DNA of 64,000 nucleotides from Hydractinia symbiolongicarpus (taxonomy: Eukaryota; Cnidaria; Hydrozoa; Anthoathecata; Hydractiniidae), in assembly GCF_029227915.1 (NCBI RefSeq), contig NC_079879.1, forward strand, positions 8,556,001-8,620,000, in the 5' to 3' direction. The notes under the pieces are model-generated. The model did not search any database and was not told the origin of the DNA. It saw only the letters and a list, made by a program, of their open reading frames with translations. The position numbers and the translations under genes are program-made. Each line of letters opens with the position of its first letter. Position 1 is the first letter of the stretch. Positions 1 through 13,500 of this stretch are shown here, one piece after another.

Positions 1-2065
1 AATATTTATTTATTTATTTTACTATCTAATCCAGAGTTGTCATTTGACCGTCTAACAAAAAAACGTAACTGAAAAAAATGTAAACAAAAATTTTCAAAAA
101 TTAACAAAAATAATAAAATTCAAGGCGACAGATATCTTTTTAGGCGAATGTCAGGCGAATAATTTTGTCCGAGATGTTTTTCTCCAATAAGATGTGTCTA
201 CATATTTTTGTTTTTTCATCGGTTAAAGTTTTTCTAGGAGCCTAACTTCTATATCTACTTACAAAATATGTGTAAATAACAACAAAAATTTATCATACAA
301 AACCTTGTACTTAGTTTCAAATCATGATTATTGTATTTCAACCTCGTCACTAGCTTGCTAGGTTTCTGTATTCGGATGGAACCAAGAAAGATCTGGAAAG
401 AGGTTTATCGTATCTGAAAACAGAGATAGAACTATTAGCTTATTTTTTATTGACTGAGTATTGTAGTTTAAAGCACCATCTGTTTAGCTTCAGTGTCTAC
501 ACTTCTTTATCAATTTGTTTAATTCTCCCAGAATACTCTTGTAAAGCCAAACCTCGTACCTATATCCTCACCTTTTCCTTAAAGATGTTGCAATAACACT
601 CCTGTACTGTAGTTGTACCCAAACCCCATTCAAAACGACCCAAAGACTATAATGCTGCTTCAAGAAGTTGCATCCATTCTACAAAATCGAACGTTCTGAT
701 ATGCCAGAAGGACATCATTAGTAGGGTCGGTAGTTTTTCTGTTTTGTTTTGTCATATTTAGGACATTAATTGTATTTCGAACTATACTGTGTATTCGACT
801 AAAGAAGTTACATTGGATAGAATTTAAGTCTTAGTGAATGCTTTTATGCACTCACTGTTTTATTTTTTTTAATTTTTAAAAGTTTTTTTAGTATTTCTCA
901 AACACAGACAAAAGAACGAAGTGGTCACTACTCTACAGCTGGCAGGCTTCAAACATTTGCGTACACGTAAGACCACGTGAGGAACGTGTAAAATTCGCTA
1001 GCGATATTCTTCACCGCTACCGTACTACGGAATAACCCACGTTGTGGACCACATTCCAAGTTCAAACTGCGCGAGTCGGATATCGAAATAACAATATAGA
1101 TTTGATCATGTGTGGTGGTTAAATTTGAAATTAGCTATTTTGTTTTAGCAGGGCGTAGCCAGCGTCAGTCAGGCTCTGCGATCCACTGACCTACTTTTTT
1201 CATTTCAACACGTCGTTTTTTCCACCGCCACCGCCAACACATGGATGGGCGCACCAATATTGTGCATCATCGGCCACGACAAATCTTTTCCCGGGTGGCA
1301 CACACAAGCTTCGCGCTTCGCACGTCGTTTTCGCAGGATTTAACAGTATCCACTTTGTTTTGCAGGCTGAGGTGTTGAATCTCTTCTTTCTTTCTTTCGA
1401 GGATAGTCTTTTTCGCAGGATTACCTGCGAAAATTATGCCTATTTACGGTCTTGTGTCTTCCATTTATGGTAATTTTGGACGCATCCTATTGGCTAGTAA
1501 ATTTTGCAGAGAGGTTAAAAATTCGCTCCATATATGGCTATAGAAAATACGCAAGAAAGTCAAAAATAAAAACAAGGCTGGCGAAGTTGTGAAGGTGAAA
1601 GCGTATAGAGCTTCACGAAAATTCTCTATACTCAAACAATCCAATTTTTGTATCTGTATGTAAATCTTCAGATTTGTTTTCCTGTGTAGAAAGCACTTCT
1701 GTAGCTAACTCTGTGTAGACAGCCAGACGTTGTAGCTACAGAATAAAGCTATTCTTATAAGCCCTTAACAGTTTATTTAAGAGAAATATTTTAACTTTTT
1801 ATCCTGATTGTGGTCAGCTATGATTCAAGGCGGTTTTAAATCAGAAGGTTTTTCCTCATCAGCCTTCAAATAAAAATTTACAACCAGTATCTATTTTATT
1901 TTGCGATAATGACAAACATTCGTGGTAATTTAAACCTAATTCCTTTAGTTCCTTAAAGTTTGAGTAAGGCTACATTAAAGCGTTCTGCTCAATATTATAA
2001 GCTAGGTTGTCATACGTTATGATGACAAAGCAAAATAAAAGAAAAAGGAAACGTGTGCATCATTT
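1..2065. other. Intergenic, no gene seen
   Basis: No convincing exon on either strand. The sequence is AT-rich with a slightly more GC-rich patch around 950-1340. No repeat unit shared with the rest of the window was recognised. Confidence 0.5.
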
Positions 2066-2421
2066 GTGGCGCCGTAGATTAGTGGTTAGAGCTCTCGTAC
2101 TTTGTGCGGGAGACCGGGGTTCGATTCCTCTTGACGGCGATTCAACATATGCGAGTGAATGTTATCATAGCCTCGGGTTAACCCAAGCCATGTGAGGGAA
2201 ATTGGGAAGATGGCACACTGTAAGGGCCGTTGGATGTTACCGGGAGTTGTCAAGTAGAGCGCGGGCTCTAATCGGGTCTGCGTAGCTTAAAATGGGTCTG
2301 CGTAGCTCAAAATTAGCATTAAATACTCTAGGACTCTCCATCTACGCCATGGCCCCTCCTGGAAATAATAGACAGAGTATATCCCTCGATATTTGTGAGA
2401 CTAGCCATGTAAAATATGCAC

Positions 2422-2490
<69 letters not shown>
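2066..2490 (+). mobile_element. tRNA-derived SINE, copy 1, with (CTAT)n tail
   Basis: The first ~75 bp resemble a tRNA gene: an A-box-like stretch (TAGATTAGTGGTTAGAGC, about 2075-2092) and a B-box (GGGGTTCGATTCCTC, near 2116), with GGCGCCGT at the start pairing roughly with GACGGCGA after the B-box. A ~270-bp body without coding capacity follows, ending in a CTAT microsatellite (2423-2490). A near-identical element lies at 63147-63498 in the same orientation, so this is a dispersed Pol III retroposon and not a functional tRNA gene. This copy has a ~20-bp internal duplication (GGGTCTGCGTAGCT occurs twice near 2274-2310). No clear target-site duplication was found. Confidence 0.85.
2423..2490 (+). 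repeat. (CTAT)n microsatellite, SINE tail
   Basis: About 17 uninterrupted CTAT units at the 3' end of the SINE. The second SINE copy has only about four units at the same place, so the tract is part of the element and variable in length. Confidence 0.95.
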
Positions 2491-4658
2491 AACGTTAATT
2501 AATCAATGTGGTACTTCTAGCACTAATGACGAGACTTCTTCCATTTGTAAAAAGCAAACCTTTAACTTAAAATCTTTTTCGACATAGGGATTTCTAAATC
2601 GAAACCTATTAAACCTAAAAAAGTTTTATCTGCAGAACCTTGGTAGATTCATTCCCTTCAGGTTCTATTAACGGTATTGGAAAATATAATGTAGGCACTC
2701 ACTACAACAAGCTCCAGACCTCAGTGATCACGATAATACTTCCCATTGTAACTTGCGAGAGGACGTCTTTTCATTGTAGTGAAAGCTCTCAGGTTGTCTT
2801 TTTCAAAGGTCATTTTAAAAACCTTATGAACTTGCTTTTGATACATATACAGAATTGATAAGGTCAATGTTATGACGATGCTGGCAATGTATCTGTTAAA
2901 ATTAATAGTTGTCATGCTAACATTTTAAAGCAAAACAGATTTATACATATCCTTGTTCTTTTCATTGCTTACATTTAGTTGTCTGTAATTCATGCTTTGT
3001 ACATTTTTTCTGAAACATGAAGAATTGAATCAAACGTAACATAATTTTACAAATTTTCCAAAAGTAGGTTTAAATTTTTACGGAAAAATTGTTCCTTACT
3101 TAACTAATAATCCCAACACGATGTGTGGAACAGATTATTAACATGAGGGTTTTCAATGATTTGTATGAAGGCATTTTGTCCATGGTTCCATTTCATTATA
3201 TTTTTGAATTTTTTATTATATTTATGAAGAAAGAAGATTTTGATTTGCTTATTTTTTAATGACCTCCAATCTGCAGAAAACGTTATTTTTGTGCTAAATA
3301 TGAAGAAAGAAGAATGAACATTATCGCTATAATAACTTTCAATCTACTACAAAAAACATTATAATGGTGTTGTGTTGTCTTGTTGCTGGTTTGATTACAA
3401 CCTCGATGATAAAGATTTTAATGTGTATAAAACACATTTATTCATTTATTCCCCTTTTTCGATCAATTGTTCAGAATACTTAACGTCTATCGCGTATGTC
3501 AGAGAGTAGGTTTTATGGCGTTTCCGTGGTTAAGGGGCGTAAAAAGGCGTTGGCTTCTAGGACTCCGCCCAGGACCCGTTGGAGGGCTCACAACGCCCCC
3601 CAAACCCCCATTTGGTTCTTATCGCACCTTTGGTGCGTTGTTCACCCTGCGGGTCAATGGTTCGACTAAGTTTTAATTTTTTTCTGGCAACGCCCCTGTT
3701 CAGTATATTTTACCAATGATTGTAGGCCTCTATCTTTTCTAAGGTTGACTTAGAACAGCATAAATATTTAACCCTGGCGATGAAGGAAGTTAATCATAGG
3801 CCACAAGTGTGTCGTGAAGGCGTTCCGTAAAGCCACAAATAATAGACAACTTCCAGCGATATCTCTCATCGCTTAGTGGAGGATATAAGCTGCGAACCCT
3901 TAAACCCGATGCTTTACAGTGGACTTATCTCGCACACTCTTATTCTAGAATCTATTTTTATTATCTGAATTTTTGCTGTATCTTTTCCTGTCGCGAATAA
4001 ATTTGTGTCCTAGTGCAAGGTAAGGAAACTCCGTTGTGTTTGTAAATTGAATTTACGAAAGATACGCTTATTTGAAAGGGACGATCATATTTAAATGTCA
4101 CGAAGTAAATGCTATGCAGTCCGTGGTTAAAACTTTAAAAGAAAATCTGACTTATCCAATGATTTAGATGATGAAGAAAGTTGAATTGATTAATTTTAAT
4201 AAACCAACTTTTGTGTTAAAGCCTTTTTAACGTAAGAGTCATATTTATATGCTCTATTTTGTTGTCAATTATTAGGTGTTTATCCAAGAAAAGATTGTAT
4301 CTAAATGATATTACGCAGCGTTACTATGTAATAATATTTGTCACATCATGGATCCTAGCAATCTCATTCCCAGGGCTTCTTTTTTGCTCTGTAATATATA
4401 ATTTCTTTCGCGCCAGCATGCATTTTTAAAAATCGAAAAAGAAACCCTGGGGCAAGGTTGTGAGCCTATCTTGAATGATTCTTCTTCCATCATCGAAATT
4501 TCTCTTCTATGTTTTCAAATCAAAGGGAAAAATATTTCGTATCTAACATGGAAAATGTTACAGTGAACCAAGTATCTTGGATACAGCTTCGTTCTCAAGG
4601 ACGTGATAACGGCCCGTCTACGAGAAACTACTACCATTTTTTATTTTGCAATGTCTTA
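2491..4658. other. Intergenic; GC-rich patch at 3500-3700
   Basis: No gene recognised. About 3533-3700 is markedly more GC-rich than its surroundings. It starts with AAGGGGCGT and ends with AACGCCCCTG, which could be the ends of a small degenerate transposon. A palindromic-MITE copy lies at 4359-4461. Confidence 0.45.
4359..4461. mobile_element. Small palindromic MITE (CCTCGTTCCCAGGG family)
   Basis: The left end (AATCTCATTCCCAGGGCTTC) and right end (GAAACCCTGGGGCAAGGTTG) are imperfect reverse complements about 100 bp apart. The same termini recur many times in this window (about 5590, 7678, 8699, 22702, 24102, 36867), so this is a non-autonomous family. Confidence 0.65.
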
Positions 4659-4664
4659 TTTATT
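4659..4664 (-). promoter_or_regulatory. Poly(A) signal of the carboxypeptidase gene
   Basis: On the minus strand this reads AATAAA, 23 bp past the TAA stop of the carboxypeptidase gene. Confidence 0.5.
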
Positions 4665-4686
4665 ATTAAATTATTGTTACAACACA

Positions 4687-7600
4687 TTACTGCATAGCAT
4701 TGATAGAAGCAAGCAGTGCATCACACGTTTCCTCTGATGTTGGCTTAATCAGTTGAGTTGGTAGTAAAAATCCATACTTTCCTGTGTCGCGAAGCTCCAA
4801 GCCATATGAGTATTTGACACCCAGTTTGGCTCTTACCCAATCAATGCTACCACCTGTTGCAGGATCTAATAAAAAAATTATGTACCATAATAAATAAACT
4901 TGAATTGGTTGACTATTTGAAGGGGGAAGGGGGGAGAGGGGGTGGAAAGGAGAGTTAAGGTATAATATTTTGAAAAAATAGAATGTATGAGAGATTGAGT
5001 AAGAGGAGAAAATCCGGACAATCCGGATATCCGGTAGTGTCCGGTTAAGGAAGAGTTAAACGAAATTACTGTTAAATTTATTGCAATTAAAAGAGAGTTT
5101 ATAAATCTTGTATCTAACTTTTCAAAGTTTAAAAAAAAAGTCATGACGGGTAACAGTTAAAAAAAACACGGGCTACATGTTATAATTTGTAAAGAAACTC
5201 ACACAAGATGGTTGAAGGTTGTCCAGCTCTATATGTTGTCCCATATCGCTGTCGAACTGTGTTGACAAAAATATCTGCCACTCTTTTCTAAGAGAAAGAA
5301 ATACACTAAAGAGAGTGTGTTCATGGAAAGTACGGAGACAAAATTTATTACAAAGATTTTGTAGTTTTAATAATGAACAGGAGTTTGGATAAAAAAATAA
5401 GAATCTATAAAATTACGCGTGCACTTTTTTTTAAACACTTTTGGAGTTACCATTTTTGTGTGCCGACTGTGCGCCCAGCCAACGCCCTTTAATTTGGAAA
5501 ATTTATGTCTTGTTTTTGAGTTTGAATATGGTGTGATCGAAAGTTATCACGCCATCTACTTCATCGTTTGATTGAGATATGCATGGATCAACCTTGACCC
5601 TAGAGCTCTTCTACATGAATAATAGTGTAACGGGACAGCTCCGTAATAGAAGCGTCCTCGTCAGAATTTCAGAGGCGTAAAAGAACCCTGGGAACGAGAT
5701 TGAACTTCGAGAGACAAGTTAAACTGGCTTGGTAAGCCAAAAAATTTATCCAAGCAAATACGTACGTGCTTGCCCAAGAACACTTATCCCTCCCTCTCTA
5801 CCCTGCATAGCCGTACGAGTAAGAGATCTCCTATCCCATATATGCGTTGCTTATGGATATCTATAGTGTACATACTATTTCAGAATCGTCCCCCGTTGGT
5901 TTGGTTGTCCACGACCATGGGTACAAAACAAGTTGACTGAATGCATGCACGCTCCAGTACGCTTTCAAATTCGAAATCTGACGTAAGTAATTTGCGACGT
6001 TCTGCACTTCTACTTCAGAGAAGGCGTATGATCCGTGGTATGTGTCTTTACAAGGATTTGAGCTTGTGCCAATACCTATGCACAAAGTTTGTAATAAAAA
6101 ATCACTGGTCATCTCAAACTTTCATATGACATGGCAATGTAAAAGCTAGGTTTTAATGACTTGTCAGTCTTTACAAAAGTTTACAAAATGTTATACGGAC
6201 ATATTCTTGTAGGTAAAAAATAAACATTGCTACATGGGGAAAAATGGTTATGATTAAAATTTACACAGATTTGTAAAAGCACAAGATCCACAAAGCACTA
6301 AAATTAATTCTTAATCTATAATCTTTTGTGCTACATATTGGAATGTAATTTGAGAGTGCTGATATCAACTTTTTTTTATAGAAAACTCCAAAAAGTTTTT
6401 CTTGTTAGGAAAAATACTTATAAAGCGAAATAAAGTTTACCTCCCCATTTATGGTCCCAGTTCCTGTTGGGATCAGCTCCGATACACAATCCGTTTTTCG
6501 ATCTTGTTTTTCTCCAGAATCGAGCACGTGAACCGGTAAAGGTGTATTTATACCCATCCACATTGAAGACAGGAAGAATGTAAAAGTCGTATTTTGACAA
6601 AGCTTGCGACACTTCGCGACTGTTACTTGTCAATAGCTTAAGGAAATGGTCGCTATTTTTAGAAAGTCAATAAAATTTGTCGTTGTCGTGTAGTTGTTGT
6701 GCAATTGACATATTGTTGTCGTGTCGATGTCGATGTCGTTGTCGTGTCTTTGTTCTGTGGTTGTTGCATATCGTGTCGCTGTTGTGTCGTTGTCGTGTCG
6801 CTGTCGTTGACTTGTTACTTACCAATTTTATAAAGTTCATGACAACCGCTGTTGAAATCCATTCTCTTGCATGTATGCCTCCATCAATCCAAATTGCTGG
6901 TTTAGAACTGACCGAATTTCCATCTGTAATCTAAAAAAGAATTTAAGACATTTGTTAAAGTTGGACACATCTTGAAAATATTGTTTCAATATTATGAATG
7001 AACGAACCTTTATTCCTGATATTATATCACCTTCATATGATCGGCCGACTGTAAATTTTGAAGCTTTATTACGATGTGCTCTAACCAAGTTTCCGATCTC
7101 CATTTTAATCTAAAAAGATTGGATTTTTAGTGCGGACTCAAAAATTCATTCAATTCCCTTATAACCGTACGAGAAAGACCAGCTTAAATGCCGTTATAGA
7201 AGCCTGTCTTTATCGATTAGTGTTTCCACAGGTTATTTCTGTGCTTTCTTCCTTACTAAAACCTTTCTGTAGTTATACTGGGAAATATAAAATACAAAAA
7301 ATATCCATTCCCTCTGGTTTGCAAAGGGAACAGGTTAAGGACACCTTCAACCGTTACAATATGCAATATTATACAATCAGCTGTGAACTGGTTTCCAATA
7401 CTGTATAATTATGTATAAGAAGGATACGAGATATATTAATGCAGAAAGCAGAATAAAGAAGTATTTAATTCTTTTAAATTGATTTACTAGGGAACTTGCT
7501 ACAACTCCTGGTTTAAGAAAACTTGCGATCTTTTAAGTCACAAAATTGAAATCCAACAAGAGGATAGAAATAAAGATTTAATCCTCCTAAATTGCACATT

Positions 7601-9528
7601 GTGGTTTTACATCTGTAAAGTATCTTGTACAGGTAAGTATATACATATCTGCAGTGCAGTCATAGACCTTTTTATTCAACCTCGTTCCCAGGGTATCTTG
7701 TATCTTTTCTAACATCGAACGGCGATACGAACATAATCATCACAAACATCGTCTTGGCGTCCCGAGATATAAAAGAGACAACAGGCGCTGGGAACGAGGT
7801 TTAATTTTTTTGCATCTCAATGATACAGTATATTGTAGTAGTAGTAAATGCTCTTAAGGAGAATATCCAACCTGTTCCCAGGAAATTCTGGCTTTTTTTA
7901 TTAATTTGATAGCCGCTCCGTTATAAGGGCTCAGGGACCAAGGGACCCGGAAGGGAGAAGGAAGGAAGACTGTCCTAAACGCATTTCCATGTAAAATTAG
8001 ATGGTTTAAAATGACTAACCTCTGAGTATTGATTGTATCGGTTATAATCGAATCGCGAAAAAAATGCATTCTTTCGATTGGATGATCTCTCCTCTTCAAC
8101 AGCGTGTCCTACATCATTCATCATCACCTTGAAAGGGATGTTATTTTGTTTCAACATGGGTTTCACTGTACCAAGATCGAATGCTTTGATGTGTATGTCA
8201 ACCTCATTCCCTGTTACTCCAGGCTCTCTCCACACATCAAGCTAAAAAGACAAATATGTCCTGAACATTGACTGTACAAATCAAATTATTGTTAATATAA
8301 ACAATATTTTATTATTTTTTGTTGCACAGCATAATCTTCCACTTCTACCAATCTTTTGCATTTGCCCTTTCATTAGGTTAAAAAACTTTTCATTCGTGTT
8401 AACTATGGGGGGCATAAAAGAAAACGATGCTCGATGCGTCCGAGACTGCCTGAAGGAGAAAAGGAGCCCTGGAGACGAGGTTGAGTTCTAAGGTCTAAAC
8501 CAATAACACGACACAAATGCCGACATAATAAAATCATTTAGTGCCTGATGTGTTTTTTTTTTATGAGAACTTCTCCGTACTTGAAGGGATGTCTTTTCAA
8601 TCCATTCCTTCAAAAAAATAACTTGTTTCTCCGTCGCAGGTGTCATTCGTAACACTTGATCTCTAAACATAAAATTACAATAATACTTTAAGAAGATAGC
8701 TTCGTTTCCAGGTCATTTTAAATTTTGACGAACTTGCCGTCTTGTGTTAACTTTTAGCAAAAGAACCTGGAAGCAAGAGTGTTAAGTATATCTTTCACGT
8801 TCGACAGCCGAAAGAATTTTATAGAACTTTTGTAGCTATAGAAAGTATAAAACTGTAAAAATAAATTTCTGGTGGTGTGGTTAAGCAATATAAATTCACA
8901 GAAATAAACCGGGATTATCCCTTCAAAAATCTTGTTTAAAATATTTACCGCTGCTGAGTTTGATAAATAGTCAAATTTTTTTAGGATATTAACACTATAT
9001 GACCACTTTAGGCAGGTGAAAGGACTTTACACGAATTTTTGGAATATATTGAACTGCGAAATTAAATGCGGAAATTAAAAAGATTCTTATCTCATTTATG
9101 AATGGTCCCTCATGGTGAGCTAAAGCGTTATGAGACTCAACACAAACAAATATTTCCAAATAAGATGCTTTTTCTAAACTTGAAATTTATTATATTTTTT
9201 GCTGCGTAAAGTCAGAATATCTTACAGCCTGACAAATACACAAAAGAAAAATCCACCATGCTTGTTTTTCCCATTTGTTTCCGCCCTCTCATTTCCTTTA
9301 ACACGAACGTATTTTAAATTCAGTAAGCTTGAAAAATGTTAGCGTTGGTACTTCTATTAAAGTATGTTACAAAACGCACGAAACTTTTTTGTGTTCATTT
9401 CAATTTGTTTTTTCGTCCGACGCAAAAAGCACGGTGCAAAATAGCATGCTGCCGCTAAAAAATAAATACCCGGTAAAGTCATTGCTTGAAACAACCACGA
9501 CGAACAATAACAACATCAACTTTTTCAT
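4687..9528 (-). CDS. Carboxypeptidase A-like zymogen (M14 metallocarboxypeptidase)
   Basis: Secreted zinc carboxypeptidase that removes C-terminal residues. Nine coding exons (minus strand): 9470-9528, 8581-8662, 8020-8241, 7008-7109, 6823-6930, 6441-6636, 5876-6075, 5203-5287, 4687-4865. All borders are GT-AG and give 1233 nt, 410 aa, the usual length for pancreatic-type enzymes. Residues 1 to ~17 are a signal peptide and ~20-115 an activation propeptide. Zinc ligands are H175 and E178 (IHAREW) and H300 (SVHAFSQ). Substrate-binding residues are R233 (FWRKTRS) and N248-R249 (DPNRNW). Y352 and catalytic E376 (ELRDTG) complete the site, and C242/C265 match the conserved disulfide. The pocket position in GGSIDW is Ile, which in this family means A-type (hydrophobic or aromatic C-terminus) rather than B-type (Asp). 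One extra residue separates Y352 from that motif compared with mammalian CPA. A digestive role is inferred. Confidence 0.93.
5590..5704. mobile_element. Palindromic MITE copy in a carboxypeptidase intron
   Basis: Ends AACCTTGACCCTAGAGCTC and GAACCCTGGGAACGAGATT are imperfect inverted copies of the CCTCGTTCCCAGGG family terminus. It lies between the exons at 5203-5287 and 5876-6075. Confidence 0.55.
7678..7803. mobile_element. Palindromic MITE, well-preserved copy
   Basis: Starts AACCTCGTTCCCAGGGTATC and ends GCGCTGGGAACGAGGTTT, ~18-bp near-perfect terminal inverted repeats around 90 bp of non-coding core. It lies in a carboxypeptidase intron and is one of the best-preserved family members here. 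Confidence 0.75.
8699..8781. mobile_element. Degraded palindromic MITE copies
   Basis: Ends GCTTCGTTTCCAGGTC and GAACCTGGAAGCAAG are diverged inverted termini of the same family. A further single right end (GAGCCCTGGAGACGAGGTTG) lies at about 8464-8483. Confidence 0.5.
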
Positions 9529-10540
9529 GATGGCGATCAGGTATAGCCAATTTCAAATACTTTAATAAAAGCAATAGTTTCTGAAAGTGCATTTATTTCA
9601 ACTGGGGCGAAGTAGGTAACGCCCTTTTGTATTGTTAGTATGAAGAGGAAAGGAGCGTGGGTAGAAATTGCGTTGGAAGAAGAAAATACCAAAACCAACC
9701 CCTGCTCCGCCGGTGTCATCGTTGATTCAGAGACATGTTTTGTATCATTTTAAGAAAAAAGCGCTAAGATACTAAATATTTCTCCATTAATTTAATGTTA
9801 GTTTCCATTTTAACTTTAAAACGACACGATTTTTAAACTCGCTGAAACACCCCACAAACATGTTAAACACACAGAAACAGATGTACAAAGAGAACACTGT
9901 AAATATTTCATTTCGAAACACCTTTATTGAAAAATTAAAAGGACCGTCTACGTAACGTAACCCAGCCACCATATCTTGTTTCGAACATAACCACCGTCTC
10001 CGCTACCGTTGCTAAATAGAATGTTTTGTTAAGTGGATGGGGAATAGACCAAAAAGAAAACAACCAAATTACACATAGATTAGTTCATTATCCGTTATCT
10101 GATTTTTGCTTTTTTATATATATTTTTCATTATATTTAAAAAATAAAAAAGCATAAATAATGTAGCAATCTTCTTGAATCAGGGGATATGCGAATAATAT
10201 CCCTGCAAGCTGTTTAATCTCATTATCAAACTTATTGTAGCTTGGTATATATATAAAAAGTCGCTTATTAACCATTTTCTTCTTGCAGATGCTAAAAAAA
10301 AACAGAATTGCAAAAGCGAAAATCTGAAGGAAAAAAAGAACAATCTACTGGAAATTAAAAAAACAATTTTCGTAAATAACTACAATTTTCCTTAGGGTTT
10401 TTGTTCTTGTAAAATGCCGTTACATTTTATCGAACGACTTCTTTAACGATTTCTTTAAGTTTCGTTTGTTATCGTAGAACTTGTCAAATTTCTGCGGCCT
10501 CTATGCCACTGTTGTATTTACGCCTCATTATAGCATCACA
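9529..10540. other. Spacer between carboxypeptidase and SNRNP27
   Basis: Contains the carboxypeptidase 5' flank and the SNRNP27 3' flank. No further exon was recognised. Confidence 0.5.
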
Positions 10541-13500
10541 TTAACCAACCCAATCAAGAGGTCTGTTAAATCCGCCACGACGATTCATGTATTGTCTGAA
10601 ATAAAAAAAATGCGACAATGAAAGAAGATATAACGAAAGTAAAAAACATTATCCTTTTAAAAAAAAGTATAATTTATTGTTGCATCAGTTATTTTTATAC
10701 TTTGTATAATTTCTAGCCATTATCTCATCCAAAAAGTAAAAAAAAAAGATGAATGAATGAATAAATGAATAAATGAACGAATGAACAACTAAATAAATAA
10801 GTAAATGAATGAATGAATAAGTGATTAAGTGAATAAATGAACGAACGCAAGAATGAATGAATGACTAAAGTTAGAAAACATTAAAACTATCAAAACGAAG
10901 ATATCAATCAGAATAACTATACCTGTATTTGGCGGGCTTGTTAATTTTCGCAAACCCCGAATGATCTGCGTGTTTCTTACCCTGAAACATTAGAAAGATT
11001 ACATTACACAAGCCACCTGCAAAACTTTCGGAAAAAAGAACACTCGATATGTGTCACAAATCCAAAATATATATCTTGAAAAAACAGGAGCTATTAAATG
11101 TTTTACGATTTCTGCTTGGTGTTATTTTATTTAAGCAGAATTGATTAATTAAACGTCCTTTTACTGCAGCGAGGATTTGACATCCCGTTTCGTGGTACAT
11201 ATTAAAAGGTAAAATTTTAATATAGGTGAATATTTATCATAGCACATCCGTATTTCATTCTCAACAGAGAATGCTTCACCCCGATCAGACCTCTGATCAT
11301 GACGGGCGAGTATAATGCGTGTAAGTCATATTGAAGAAGAACTACTTTGTTCATCACTAACATACTGCCAAGCAGTGAGCGGGATTCGATCCGCGGTCCC
11401 CAGAACTGGGAGCCGCAGAATATGACTTACACGCATTATACTCGCCCGTCATGATCAGAGGTCTGATCGGGGTGAAGCATTCTCTGTTGAGAATGAAATA
11501 CGGATGTGCCATGATAAATATTCACCTATATGTATACACACCATCCGGATAAACTATCTGAGTTCATCACTAACATATTGCCGCACGTAGTGTAGTGGGT
11601 TCGTCTGCGGCTCCCAGTTCTGGGGACCGAGGATCGAATCCCGGTCACTGCTTGGCAGTATGTTAGTGATGAACAAAGTAGTTCTTCAATATAAAATTTT
11701 AATTATGCTTAAAAATTTCTTCAAATAATAGACCTTTCCCGAATTTCCTAATTATGTCAAACTCAATTAAAGAGGTCGATTCTAAAAATGTAAGATCTTT
11801 AGCAAAAGGTAGAACAAATTACCTAATTTTGTAAATATTTTTATTCGCTAAGTGCCTCAATTCCGAGCTGAAAGTTACGGTCAAACCCTTCATATAGCCG
11901 AGCTTCCTAAGAATAGCCTCGTTTTAAAATAAATATTTTCTTTAAATCTAAATAAATCCAACCAGAATATTATATTGCTCTAAAAACTTCATTTTTGTCA
12001 TGATAATTAATTTTCTATCTGAATATCCTTATTTGAAGAGCACAGAAACACAAAATTTTGGATGACGTCATAATTATTATAATTCATGAAATTCGGGAAA
12101 GGTGTGTTGATAAAATAATAGAGGCATACCTTAGTTGTGTCAAACCCACCAATGCCCATTAGTTGTTGCATTCTGCGAGTCTCTTCGTCAACTTCGTCTT
12201 CTGAATGAAAACAAATGTTTTTAATCGACTTGTTTTTAGGTTCAATTTATTCAAATCAGGGTTTAAAAAGTTTACTACAATCAAACTGTAGCTGCGCGAA
12301 TTCTGCTTTAAAATGGATACTTCACAATTACGGTTGTTTTCACATTTATTTTGTAATATATGATAATTTCACAACATAGTAAACTATTTACCACAAATTC
12401 GCACAGTAACAGAACACTTACAACACGAGTATAGTAAATATATACAAAAATGGCTACAAACCATTAAGAGATAAACAAGTATTAGTGCTGCATGTCGTGT
12501 TATATTCAATACAACACGACATGCAGCACTAATACGCACAACGAAAACAGTTCCCTAGACATTTATAAACAACATTTATGACGCCACACGAGACGACACG
12601 AGCACGACACGAGACGACACAAGAACGAACACAACTACAAATAAATAAATCACAAACCTTGTTCTTGAAACATTTGTTTCACCATTTGACGTTGTTGGTC
12701 GTCATCTTCGTTCTGTCGGCTATGACTGCGTTCATAGTTTCGATCGACAGAGGTATGGGCTGATCTGTAAAAAACAAAAGTTTTGGATTATCGTGGCTCA
12801 AGAAAAAAAAATTGGACATTGGGCACAGTAACTTTATGGCAGCAAAATGGTGGCATGTCTAAGATAAGCTCGCAGACTTATATATAATAAAATAACTTTG
12901 AAAGAGCCAGGACCAGATTAGGAACAAATTATGATGAATAAAATTAAAAATGACCGGTATAAAACATATTTGTCTATACATCGGATCCAGTATACTATAA
13001 TGTTACCTTTACGAAGGTTAAAAAAACGAATTTTGAATATAGTAAACTTTTATACAATGCTTTCTTATGAAATATCAAAAAATGCGCAGCTTTAAAAGAA
13101 AAATCTTTTACGCGTCCTTAACTGCACAAAGGAATTAATAGAACTCCAGGGGTTGTAATTTTAAAAAGGACTATATCAACAAACCTTTCTCGGTCTCTTC
13201 TCTCTTCTTTTCTAGGCCTGTAATCTCGACCATAATCTCTACTTCTTTCCTCTCTCCTTCTCGGCTCATCTCTTGTTCCTCTACTGTGTCTGTCACTCAC
13301 TAAATGGTCAAATAACACACGTTTACTGACTTGGAATTTACATTGTACCACTTAATGTTAGGGGGCAATAAAAGACTTTAAGTTTTTACTCTAACATAAA
13401 ATTTGAACAAAGAAATAAAAATATCTTAAAGATTTTTTATAAACTTTTTCTCATTTTTCCAATTCCACTCCCTAATTAACACCTCTTTTTAACTTCTTGT

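Noticed and set aside
2066-2140. Functional tRNA gene
   Set aside because: A- and B-boxes are present, but the acceptor and anticodon stems pair poorly, and the same sequence with a long SINE body occurs again at 63147.
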